This document shows, piece after piece, positions 24,150 through 34,986 of a DNA stretch of 64,000 bases. Each line of letters begins with the position of its first letter. The first letter of the stretch is position 1. The notes beneath the pieces are model-generated. The model worked only from the letters and a program-made list of their open reading frames with translations, was not told the origin of the DNA and made no database searches. Source of the DNA: Tetrahymena thermophila SB210 (taxonomy: Eukaryota; Ciliophora; Oligohymenophorea; Hymenostomatida; Tetrahymenidae); contig NW_002476569.1 in the NCBI RefSeq assembly GCF_000189635.1, forward strand, positions 188,727 to 252,726, given 5' to 3'. Made by a program: the position numbers and the translations under genes.

Positions 24150-24184
24150 TCTTTCTATCTTTTAATAAACGGATAAAACGAAAA
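24150..24184 (-). promoter_or_regulatory. conserved upstream motif of S3
   Basis: The same phrase as upstream of S2 (TCTTTCTATCTTTTAATAAA then CGGATAAAACGAAAA), 243 bp before the S3 start codon. Confidence 0.55.
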
Positions 24185-24385
24185 TAACAGATAACAATTT
24201 TAAGTATATTTAAAAAATATTTTATAAAGATAATTATTATATTTAATTTAACTAATTGTTGTTTTTATTCATCTATTCATATCCATTTTAATAGATTTTA
24301 TTTTACAATCTTAACTACTTCTAGTGATTTTTATATTAAAATTTTGGATGTTTGTTTTAGGCTGTCTATCTATGCATAGCTAAAC

Positions 24386-24434
24386 GCCTAATTAAAATCT
24401 AGTGGTATGGCAACCTTATAGATATTAATTAGAC
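24386..24434. other. nested inverted-repeat element, copy 2
   Basis: Copy of the element at 22103-22151. The outer arms are GCCTAATTAA / TTAATTAGAC with one mismatch, and the inner TCTA/TAGA and GGT/ACC arms are unchanged. It lies in the duplicated upstream region of S3. Confidence 0.55.
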
Positions 24435-25720
24435 TAGGTTTTTAAATAAAAAATATTTTTTTAAAATAATTATTTTTATAGAATTATTTTGAATATCAAA
24501 AATAAAAGATTTAAATTAAAAATGCTAATACCCTTAAAAATCATTGCATTTATTTATTGATTTTTATTTTTTTGTGTCTGTCTATATTCAATTTTCTTCT
24601 TTTTTAAAAAAAAGCATGTTCAATTATTTGATTTAATTATTTATTTTTTCATTCATTTATAAATGCATACATTTATTTAATATATTTATTATTTTTACAA
24701 TTTTTACTCTTTTTACTTTTTGTTTTCAGTAAAAGAAGTAGAGTTCTGTTAATTTTTGCTACTTCGATTTTCATCCCAAAAAATTTTGTATTAAATTACT
24801 TCACCATATTTACTAATATGTTCTTAATTAGTTAAATTTTAACTAAATACTTTATTTTTGTTTGAAGTTTGCTTGTTATGCAATATATATGATAAACTAC
24901 CAAAAAAATACTAAAAATAGTTAAACATACTTATTATTCTTCTTCACTTACTGAGTAGTGAAAATTTTCAATAACTACAAAATTTACTATTTTTCGTTAC
25001 AAAAATGGTAAGAAATAGCTATATTTGCAAAAGAATCAACTAAATTAAATTAAGTCTATTAGCCAATTTTTGAATTAAGGCTCTTAATTTCTCAGGCAAT
25101 AAACCAAATCTAAGATGAGGTAAGGCAGCAAGAAATTGCTTTTAAAAATTTAGAGTTGGTGAAAAAAGATGTCTACCAGTATAGACCACAAATTAGAAAG
25201 ATGTCAATGAATAAAATTTTTTAATTAGCATTAATTTTATTTCTTAAGATAAAATTTATTATTATAACTCATAAGGTATCTTGCATTTTTTTAATTATTT
25301 ATTTTCGAGATCTTAAAAAGAAAATTTTTATATTAATTTATTTTTAGATTAGATTGATTAGTTGATTGATTGATTGATCAGATTGATTTATTGGATTATA
25401 AACTGCGATTGGTATTAAAAAATTTCATGAAAATTAAAAACAATGTTTTCGAAAACAAATTTAATAAGATTTTATTAAAAGAAACATGGATGGTAATTAT
25501 CCTATTTTCTCAAGAAATTTAAGGTATTTGTTATTTTAAATATTTATTAACTTGTTTATTTTTTTGAAAATTAAAAAGAAAAGTAGAAACAAAAGAAATC
25601 TAATCTTTCAAAACAAATAATAAATTCTTCACATACTATTTTTTTTTTTGATACAAAGTAGAAATTATACTCAGTCTATTTTTATTAATAGCCATATTTT
25701 ATACAAAAATATCTTTAATT
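24435..25720. other. intergenic region between S3 and S4
   Basis: AT-rich, with TGAT tandem runs near 25,355-25,380 and the common S 3' flank block from about 25,460 to 25,650. A patch of about 190 bp at 25,010-25,200 is richer in G and A and has short coding-like frames on both strands, but I cannot assign a gene there. Confidence 0.45.
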
Positions 25721-26209
25721 TCAACCTGATTATATTATATTTATAATATTCTCTTTTTCTAATTAAGTAAAATCATCAAATACTAAAATAATTTTGGTAC
25801 CATCCTCTTAAAATTCAGAGCAAACATGGGAATATTACATTCTAGCACGCTATGAGTCTGTTAGTGGTATATAGCATATTGTTAAGTAAACGGCCATCAT
25901 GTCTTGAGAATCTTCTAAAGTATATTTTAGATATGACTTATAAATCGAACATTTTTCTTAGTCTTAGGCCAAAAACACTTCAGAAATATCTTCCACATTA
26001 TCAGCTGAGTATGTTTCGACTAATTCATGCTCATTTTTAGATCCAGGCTCAATTTTAAAGACTTATATTATTTCAAATTTAACATCTGTTATTGTACCAT
26101 AGGTTTTCTTATTTACTAATAATGATTTATTTCTTAATATTTTTGACTCAACAAGATTCAGAATACATAAAAAACAAGAAGTAAGTATTAATTTTGTTAA
26201 GAAAGACAT
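25721..26209 (-). CDS. small secreted protein S4
   Basis: An intronless 162-aa frame on the minus strand, ATG at 26207-26209, stop TGA. The signal peptide MSFLTKLILTSCFLCILNLV plus ESKILRN is nearly the same as in S1-S3. The mature part keeps only the ELVETYSADN..EDISEVFLAQDQ core and a YIP segment. Elsewhere it is strongly changed (KSLLVNKKTYGTITDVKFEI; C-terminus EKENIINIIQSG). It diverges from TB, whose start is 1755 bp away. No recognised domain. Confidence 0.8.
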
Positions 26210-26426
26210 TATTTAATTATTATGTTATTTTCTTTTTTTCTTCTTCTTAAATTAGTTATTTTCAATTTTTTTTACTTAAAATTGATTATATCTTTTCAAA
26301 ATCAAAAATAACTTTTTGAACATTAAATTTTACCCAAAAAATAAACACTTGAATTTTAAAACATAATTTTTTAAATAATTAATATCATTATTATTCTTAT
26401 TTTTTAAAAAGCAGAATCAACCAACA

Positions 26427-26461
26427 TCTTTCTATTTTTTAAGAAACGGAAAAAACGAAAA
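26427..26461 (-). promoter_or_regulatory. conserved upstream motif of S4
   Basis: TCTTTCTATTTTTTAAGAAA followed by CGGAAAAAACGAAAA (+ strand), 218 bp before the S4 start. It is kept although S4 is one of the most diverged members. Confidence 0.55.
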
Positions 26462-26929
26462 CAACAAACAGATAATAATTTTTGTATTTTTAAAAATAAT
26501 ATTTTATATAGTTAAATTAATTTAGCTTATTGTTTAATTTATACATATACTAACATTCATATTAACATATTTTTTTTAAAAACTTACAATTTCAAGCTAT
26601 TTACATATTGAAATATTTTTAGGAATAAATTTTATTTAATTTTTGGTAATTTATATTGGAAAATATTTAAGTTATATAAAAAATTTTTTTTCTTCTTACA
26701 ATAAGATAAATAATAGCTAACGAAGTTTCATTTTGAGAGCTTATGACTTTTTTATCTAATTAATTAGATCTCAAAGAGTTATTAAATAATATGTGTATTT
26801 TTTTATTATCTATATGTCAATGAGTTAGATATAATATAAAAAAAAATTGAAATAATGATATGATAGAATCCTATTTTATTACATTTTGCTACCTTAAGTA
26901 ATGAATAAGTGATAAAGTTAATTTTTTTG

Positions 26930-27963
26930 TTATGATAGGTAAATTTGTATATAAAGTAATAATAGATTTAGAAATATTAATAATTATAATTAATTTATTT
27001 ATTATTATTTATTTAAATTTTAAAATAATGTCTTCAATATATCTAATAAAAAATACAAAAACTATGCTTAAACTTATTAATTTGGTTGGAATAATATTAT
27101 ATATTTAGAAAGAAAAGTTTAATAAAGCATAAAATTTACTTTGATTGGATAATTAATTAATCTTAATTCTGAGAATTTTATAGTTTGAAAATTCATTCTA
27201 GTAAATCTAATAAACTTTTAAAATTCAGAGAAACATTTTGCTAAAAACTATTTAAATATTTTGATGTTAAATTAATTAATTTTCATTTAATATATCAGAA
27301 ACAATCTTTTTTATATACATAGTCTTTGATTTGATTATTTTTTGTTCTAAAGGTTAGTTAAATAACCATTAATAAATAGCTATGGTTATTTTTTTATTAT
27401 AGTTTATCACAAGATATATTTAATTTAATTATTCTTCAATTTTTATTCTTAAGATATCAATAAATATCAAGAATGACATAATAAATTATTACTGATTTCA
27501 ATTCTGAATATCATAATAGAGATAAGTTTTTAATAAATTCCAAATAGAGTTAAGTAAATTATTAATAGTTAAAATATATTCATACTAGTAAAAGATTTAA
27601 TTAATAAAGCTTAAATTAAAGGAAAATAAATTTTTAAAGCATTTTTACAAGAAAAAATTGCCATTAATTTGTTTAAATGATTAAAAGATCAAAGAAATTT
27701 TAAATAATTTTAAAAAATCTTTTACATTTAATTAATTGATAATAATGTAAAAAAGAATAACTAATAAAATAAATTATTTTGCATAATAATTATCTTTAAA
27801 TTTAAATAAATTTTAGATTTAGTTGTGTTTTTAAACATATTTTATTATTTTTACTAAAAAGCATTAAGAAATTGATTTTTTATGATTGTTTAGTAATTAC
27901 AAACACAAACAAAAAGTAAAGATTATTTAAATAATAAGTAGAAGTAAGTAAGTAAATATAAAT
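26930..27963. repeat. duplicated upstream region of TB (matches 17,410-18,421)
   Basis: Collinear with the 1 kb before TA, with many small indels. It presumably holds the TB promoter. No coding frame seen. Confidence 0.75.
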
Positions 27964-30135
27964 ATGGATTTTCTTAGGTTAGATTTGTTTTCGCAACCCT
28001 TTAACTTTTATTTTAGTAACAATTAGATCAAAAAAGGTTCCATCTTTGGAGCATTTATTTCTGTTGGGATATTGTCAGCAGCTGTTGCTTACTTTGCTTA
28101 CCTGACTATGCAGTTTATTGATAATAAATTTGATCCAACTTTTAGATCATAGACTTTTGTCACTGATGGCTAAACATAGATTAGCTTTTAAGAAGATCTG
28201 ATGGCATTCAGGTTTGAATATGATCATAATTTAAGTATTGATGAATACTAAGAGAAATTAAATAAAACCTTTCTTGTGACCTTAGCATATTATGTTGATT
28301 TTAATCATGATGCATATCACCCAACACAATTAGATATAATCTAATGCTCAAATCCATAATTATATGGTTTTAATTGCATTGATTTTTCTAAAATATCTGA
28401 CAAAAAGCTGTTGTTGAACAACAAAGAAGATATTTTCAGTTAAATTTAGTTGCTAGTTTATGATTGCCATGCCACTGATTATCTCAAAACAACAATTCCT
28501 TCTAATTGTGCAGACAAATAAGATATAGTAAAGCTTGTTAACGGTGATTATGCAGGATTAAATTTAAGATTGTATACTTCTCAGTACAATATCACTTCTA
28601 AACAAAATCAAGTAAATTTTAGAAAAGCATTTATTTACTCAGAATCTGATTAGTTTGTTTTTATCACATAAAACATTCAAAATTAAGTAACTAAAGTTTA
28701 GTAGGGATTTGTGTTTCAATCTTAAAATGAATATTAAGGACCTATTTAATATAATTAACTGTATTAAATATTTAATAATCAAAATTATTAACCATATATT
28801 GAAGTGAATTTACAAATGGATGAATTAGTTTCAGAAATTTAAATTCAATTCCCTAGTTTTGCCCAAGTTTTAATTCTAGTAAATAACTTGATTGTTTGGA
28901 TGGTCACTCTAGGATACTTATTCAAATTGTATTCTAGAAAATTAATATTAAAAGATATGTTTTATATCTTTTTGCAATCAATGTATCAAGACACTTATGA
29001 ACAGAACTTGAAAAAAAATAAGATATTTAATTTAAGCGATGAATGCAAAGATACAGAGATAAACAATGAATTTTTAATAGAATAGTAAATGAATTGCTAA
29101 TAAAAGAAAAAAAAAAATATTTAAATTCCTTTATTTATTACTAAATCAAAACAATATGTTGAGTAAAGTCAATAAAATGAGTAAGTTGACTTTCAAGAAA
29201 AATCCAAATTCTCAAAAGAATTAACGAATATCAAAAGCACGTAATCTTGTGAAATATTAAGAACACAATAACCAAACTTTAATTTTTAATAAGGCAAAAA
29301 AAAAAATTTAAAAGAAAGGAAAAAAATTAAATTAAACTATAATATTAGAAGCCCATGTGCAAATTAGGATAAATAAACAAGTTCTAGTTTAGAGTTTTAG
29401 TCTCATTAATCTACATTAAGAAATAAATGTGAAACAAAACAAAGTGCTTTTATTCCAAAGTTTAATAAAATTTAATATTTAAAAAGCAACTGTAAAAATG
29501 TTGAGTATTATGCATCTAAGATTAAAGCTATTTAAGATAAAAAAATATTGAATGATGCAAAATCCCTTATTTTTTAAAAAAAGTAAGATTTCTTTTAAAA
29601 AATGAAAATAATAAGTCCTTTATTTAATTAGACGAACACGCCTTTTATAATTATTTGATCTAAGAAGATTATGTAAGAAGAAAGAAATTGATGAAGATTA
29701 TTATATCTAGCAATAAAAAATGGCAAAAAAAGGAATAGAAAAATAAGTCTAAAAAAGCATGTAAATTCTAGAGCTATACAAAGATTTGATATTTATCAAG
29801 AAGTCTATTATGGTGCTACTCAAAAAAGATTAAATAGCAGCATTATAATTAGTGGGATATTCTCAAGATAACCTAATTTAGTAAGGAAATAATATGCATA
29901 AAGCATAAAATGAATGTAAATTTTTTAATTCTAATTTAATTTTGAAGTTATTTTATTAAAAATAAATAAATAAATAGATAATTAGCAAGTTTAAAAGAAC
30001 TTTTTTGAGTAGAGATTCGAATTATTGAATTCATAAGAATTGTAGAGTGAGTACATCAAAAAATTTATTAAGAAGTGTTAGTCAGGGTAAAATTTAGACA
30101 AAGTAGATTAAAGAATATTTTCTTCCATTTTATGA
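27964..30135 (+). CDS. two-pass membrane protein TB (686 aa), paralog of TA
   Basis: Exons 27964-29582, 29632-29915 and 29978-30135 sum to 2061 nt, exactly the TA length. The introns differ from TA by +2 and -1 nt (49 and 62 nt) yet all exon phases are kept, which is strong support for both introns. The architecture is as in TA: transmembrane 1 at about 27-49, a four-Cys outer domain, transmembrane 2 at about 299-322, and a long basic tail ending FEQRFELLNSQELQSEYIKK and DQRIFSSIL. The outer domain is almost unchanged from TA, while the tail between about 380 and 460 carries more replacements. TB is divergent from S4 and convergent with the multi-pass gene at 30.5-32.0 kb. Function unknown. 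Confidence 0.85.
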
Positions 30136-30451
30136 AATGTTTATTATTAAATGAATATATAGATAAATGCCATTTAAAAATTTAGTGAATTAAGATCACT
30201 ATTTTTTTGAATGGCTAATGCATTTTAATATTATTTATATAAAAATAAATAATTTAATATTAGAATTTCATTAATAATATTAATAATTTTAATTTATATT
30301 AATCTTTATGATTTTTCAATTAATTTTTTCAATTTAGCCTTTTTTTTTAATTTTCAAAATTTAGTTTTAATATAATCTAGTATTAATATTATGTGTTTGA
30401 GGAATTAGAGTATTTGGAGTTAGTAAAAATATGTGTATTAAATGATATTTT

Positions 30452-31987
30452 TCACTATATTTCATGCAAATCATATGCTATTTATGGAAGATAGTTTTAA
30501 GAAAACTATTTAAATGTTTTAGCTAAAATTATTAGTGATAAAATTTAAGATTGAACATTTTAAATTAAAAATGTTGTATCCATACTATTTAACTTTGAAA
30601 TCATAATTGTATTAGATTGATTAAAGATAAAACCTTTCATTATTCTTTCAATAAGTATAGAAGGTAGAATTGAACTGCAATTCATAGCTTGAAGAATGTC
30701 AGAGTTAATTTCCTCATAATTTGTTAACAATTCTTCTAGGTGATAATAGCATTATATAAAATATTTTTTAGGTATATTTACTTTTATCTTTTTTTTTAAT
30801 TAGATACTATTTATTATTTTATGTAGTTCATAGTAGTATTGACAAAATTTGTTATAGCATATCTCTTCTTAATTTTGTATAGATACATCATAATAATCAA
30901 ATCCTTCATTCAAATTCAACTCAACTTCTTTTACAAATTTTAAATCAAGTCTACAAAGTTATTCATTTACATGCTACAAACTTTCATTTCGCTTAGAAGA
31001 AATCACTTTGAGCCTAAATTATTTCTCAATAATCAAAAACAAAAATAACAAAAAATAAATTGAATTCCAAATTATTATCAGTATGTTATTTACATCAAAT
31101 ATGTTTTAGGAGAAGTTTTGGCTGTTCTAAAATTCTAGCAAAGTTTTATTTATTCCAACATAATTTATAAACAAGACAAATCTACTTAACTAAGCAATAT
31201 AACTAGTAATATAGAACATCTTATCATAATAAAAAGTAAACTAATAAATACATTTATTTAACAGAATACTCAATAGTGTAGCATCAAAAAAGTTGATTGT
31301 TTTATTTTAATTTAAAAAAGACATACTAAAAACCTAAAAAGCTATAATAATAAAGTTAAAAAATATTAAACTTACAAGTCTACCATTGTAGAAGAAAGAT
31401 GTTAATGTTAAATAGTAAGTAAAAATTGCTGTAAAGTTTTTTGCTATTATAAAAGCATGCTTTTTAAATATGAAATACTCAAAAGAACGATCATTTATCA
31501 CTAGCAAACAAATAGATATAACTAAAATACAGAATGCTATTTAAAATAAAAAGTTAAAATAAGCCAGATATCTGTAATTCAAAGGAACCATTTCATTTTA
31601 CAATAATTCTAGATGAAAAAAAAATGTGAACTAAGCAAAATTTTGAATAATTGCTCTGGAAAAAGCAAACCTAAATATTAAAGCTAATCCAGCTAAATTA
31701 CTCATTTTTTTAGCAAAAATAGGATATATCCAACCAATATTTAAAATATCCAAGACAATAAAAGTTGATTTATAAATGTTTTATTTGTAAAATCCATTAA
31801 TTAATAATACTAATTTATCTAAACCAAAAATTATCCAGTATGTGTAAAAGTAAGAAGTATCACCACTTAAATAAGATTTAATGCTAAAAGCAATATTAAT
31901 CATATCGAAAGTATAATTTAATCCCAACACAATTAATATTATTTTGATATATTTTTAGTATGGAGCAATATTTACTAAATCATCCAT
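30452..31987 (-). CDS. multi-pass membrane protein, unknown family (497 aa)
   Basis: Two exons (31987-31376 and 31333-30452) joined across a 42-nt GTAAG..TTTAG intron sum to 1494 nt. The N-terminal about 300 residues are hydrophobic, with about seven to eight candidate membrane segments (for example YIKIILIVLGLNYTFDMI, WIIFGLDKLVLLINGF, FQIAFCILVISICLLVI, IIIWNSIYFLLFLFLII). The C-terminal about 190 residues are soluble, charged and Asn/Leu-rich (VKEVELNLNEGFDYYD, YHLEELLTNYEEINSDI). Start chosen as the first ATG, MDDLVNIAPYQK. I do not recognise a transporter or receptor signature. Convergent with TB across a 316-bp spacer without features. Confidence 0.78.
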
Positions 31988-33308
31988 TTGTTTGTTTTAT
32001 TTGTTTCTTTATTTATTTTTTCTTAATTGTTTTGTCTAAATTAATTGTGATTTTTTATAAATCAGAAAAAAGTGTTTAATATAAAAGGATAATTTTGATT
32101 AAAAATTTGAAAAAAATAGATTTGTTCTAGATAATTATGTTTTGAAAATAATTTGTGTATTATAGGATTTAATATAAAAGAATTTGCTAATTTAATAGAT
32201 TTCAAAATCTGATAATATATTTCTATATAAATTAAATGAATAGACTCTTTAAATTTCTCAAAAAGTTTCTACAGTAAATTATTTAGCTAAAATAGCTTTT
32301 ATTGAATAGCTTAAAGAAGCCAGCCATTCTAATTTAATAATTATAAAGATATTTTTTAATAAGTATCGTAAAATAAAAAAATAACCTTTTTAAACACTCT
32401 CTATTTAGAAATAAGCAGGAAATAATAATTTTTCAAATAAATTTTAAAAGGTTCTAATATAAAATATAATTAAGTTAGGTATTTTATAAAAAATGTAAAA
32501 ATAAATTAATATTTTTTTTCATTATAATAATAAATTTAAAAAAACTCAACAGTTTCAAATTAATTTTTTTCCCTCTTCTACTTTTATTTTTTGATTAATG
32601 CTCAAATAAATTTTTTTATTTTAATAATAGCTTAAATTGATAATTAATAAAATATACACATTCTTTTAATATTTTAGTTAAGAATTCTATTTTTAATTTT
32701 TTGAATTTAATTTGTAATTTAATCATTCATTTTAAAAAGTAAAAAATGTATTTAATATATGATTTAAGAAACTAATAAAATTTGCGTAACTTAAATTTAA
32801 TGGAAAAAAAAAGTTAGAAAATTTACATTACAGCTCCTTCTATAAAAAAATTTAAGTATTTTTTTAGATATCTTCAGAGATTAAAAATTAATTTATTTAT
32901 TCTAAAAAAATAAAATTAATCTAAAAATAGAAACTACTCTTATTAGATTTATACGCCTCAAAAATAGGATTTTATATTTTAATAAAGAAGTTTTTATTAA
33001 AATTAAATTTGAAAAAATTTAGAAGTGATTTATGATAGATAATATTTTATCTGTATAATTTAACCTTTAAAGCTATATTTAGCTTATCAAATTATAATAG
33101 ACAAAGTATATAGATTAAATGCTACTGAATGAATTAATCAAACATTTATCTTTACTATTATAAATTAGGTATCTATCTATCTACCTACCTATTACCAAAT
33201 TATTAATTATACTAAAATTAGATTTTGGATTTTGAAATAAAGCAAAATTAATTGCTTGCTTTAATAATTATTTTTCTATAGAGAAAATTTATAATTTATA
33301 TATTTTGA
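31988..33308. other. AT-rich intergenic region
   Basis: Divergent upstream region of the two membrane-protein genes. There is a short CTAT/CTAC microsatellite near 33,170-33,193. No gene or structured element that I can support. Confidence 0.5.
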
Positions 33309-34466
33309 ATGATAAAAGATTAAACTCCTACTTTTTTTTATAGCGAAAATAAAGATCCAAATACATATAAAAGTGCTCATTTCTTGATAACACAATTATA
33401 AACATTATTAATTGCTGTAATTTTAACTGCTTTGTTGTAATTAACTAATCATCTAGCTATTTATCTATTAATCTGCTTTCCTGTATATTTTTTAATCGTT
33501 TTTATTTAATATAATATGATCTGGAAACCTAAAAAGGATCTAACTAGATATTATAATTGCTATAACTTTTGTATGTTTTTTCTTGGAGGCTCAATCTTTT
33601 GTGTCTCATTTTTTCTCTTCATGAATCCAACTGCATCTCTTACATTTATAAAGGCTAATAATTGCTAAGTTATAGGCCAGTAAAAAAATTATATAGAATA
33701 GGCTGAGAAATATTCTATACTTTATATTAACTTCGAGTACTAAGGAAAATAATTTTTAGGATAGGCTTGCTCATCAGATTTAAACTAATCAGATGTTTTT
33801 GATGGTCTGGGGCCTTATAAATTCTATTATAAACATGATTAAATCAGGTAATTAATTAAAATTAATTAATTTATTTATGTATCTATTAATTTATTATGTA
33901 GTTGTGGATCTGAAGATGAAAGTTTTAAATAACACAGTAAAAATAGAATATTTCAGGAAGATTAAAAAAACGAAGCTAATGAAAATTATAGATTTTTAGG
34001 TGCAGATATAGGTGATGATGCTGATATAGATGAAGGTGAAAGTATTGATAGAGGATGTAATTCATTATTTTAATAATATTTAAATAATAATAAATAATAA
34101 TTTTATACTTATCAATTAGTATTATGCAAAAAGGATTATTTATGGAGCAATGTAAAAATAGCTAGCTGGTTATGTTTACCAAATAATTTTAATATTGCTG
34201 ATTATATGGAGCCATAATCTTGCTTTGTAAATTTTTTTGAAGGTGAAAGAGCTTTTTAAAGCGGAATAGATAGAGCTCCGATGAGAGACTAAAATAACTT
34301 TCCTTTAATTTCTTATGAATAACAAGCTTACTACCCTAAAACTCATTTAATTTGCATCATAATATTTACTTATTATAATTGGATTTTATCACTTAATACA
34401 ATATTTTAATACACCTCAAACGCAATACTAAAGATTCTTTAAAAAAATAAATTATTAATAGGCTGA
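33309..34466 (+). CDS. membrane protein with Cys-containing loop, unknown (367 aa)
   Basis: The ATG at 33309 directly follows an in-frame TGA. Exons 33309-33847 and 33902-34466 are joined across a 54-nt GTAATT..TGTAG intron, for 1104 nt in total. Three hydrophobic segments occupy residues about 26-100 (LITQLQTLLIAVILTALLQL, YLLICFPVYFLIVF, FCMFFLGGSIFCVSFFLF). A polar domain of about 220 residues with several Cys and an acidic stretch (GADIGDDADIDEGE) follows, and a last hydrophobic segment lies near the C-terminus (HLICIIIFTYYNWILSL). The intron is a multiple of three and has no TGA, so an unspliced mRNA would stay in frame. Family not recognised; convergent with the giant gene downstream. 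Confidence 0.7.
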
Positions 34467-34986
34467 GAAAACACAACAAAATCAAAATGTTAATTGTAAT
34501 AAAAACAATTAAAACTAAATAAAAATAGTTTTAAATAAAATAAAAGAAAATTGCTTTTTTAAATAATTAATAATTATTACATTAATCATATTTACATTAA
34601 GTAATTAACTTTAAATACATTTATTATAAAATTAAATCTAACTTCTAAAATATATACTTTAAAATTGATTGACTAAAAAATACCCAGTTTACCTTATTGT
34701 AGAGTTATTTATGTATGACTAGTGAAATTAGTGCTTGTATATGACTAAATAAACTTATAAGTTAAAAAATAAATGTTTAAATATTGAAAAATATCTAATA
34801 AATAAATGATTAATTTTATTTAGATTTTAAATGGACTTAAAAAATAATTTTATTTTATTTATCAAATTTTCAAAATAAAAAATATTTAAAAAAAATATGT
34901 TTATTTAATTTTACAATAAAAATATAGAAATAAAAAACAGAGTTATAAAAGCATCACTTCTAGAAATAATTTATATGCCTTAAAAA
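34467..34986. other. convergent 3' spacer
   Basis: AT-rich DNA between two gene ends. Only the last about 100 bp resembles the equivalent place downstream of the second giant gene, so the left border of the tandem duplication is near here. Confidence 0.5.
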
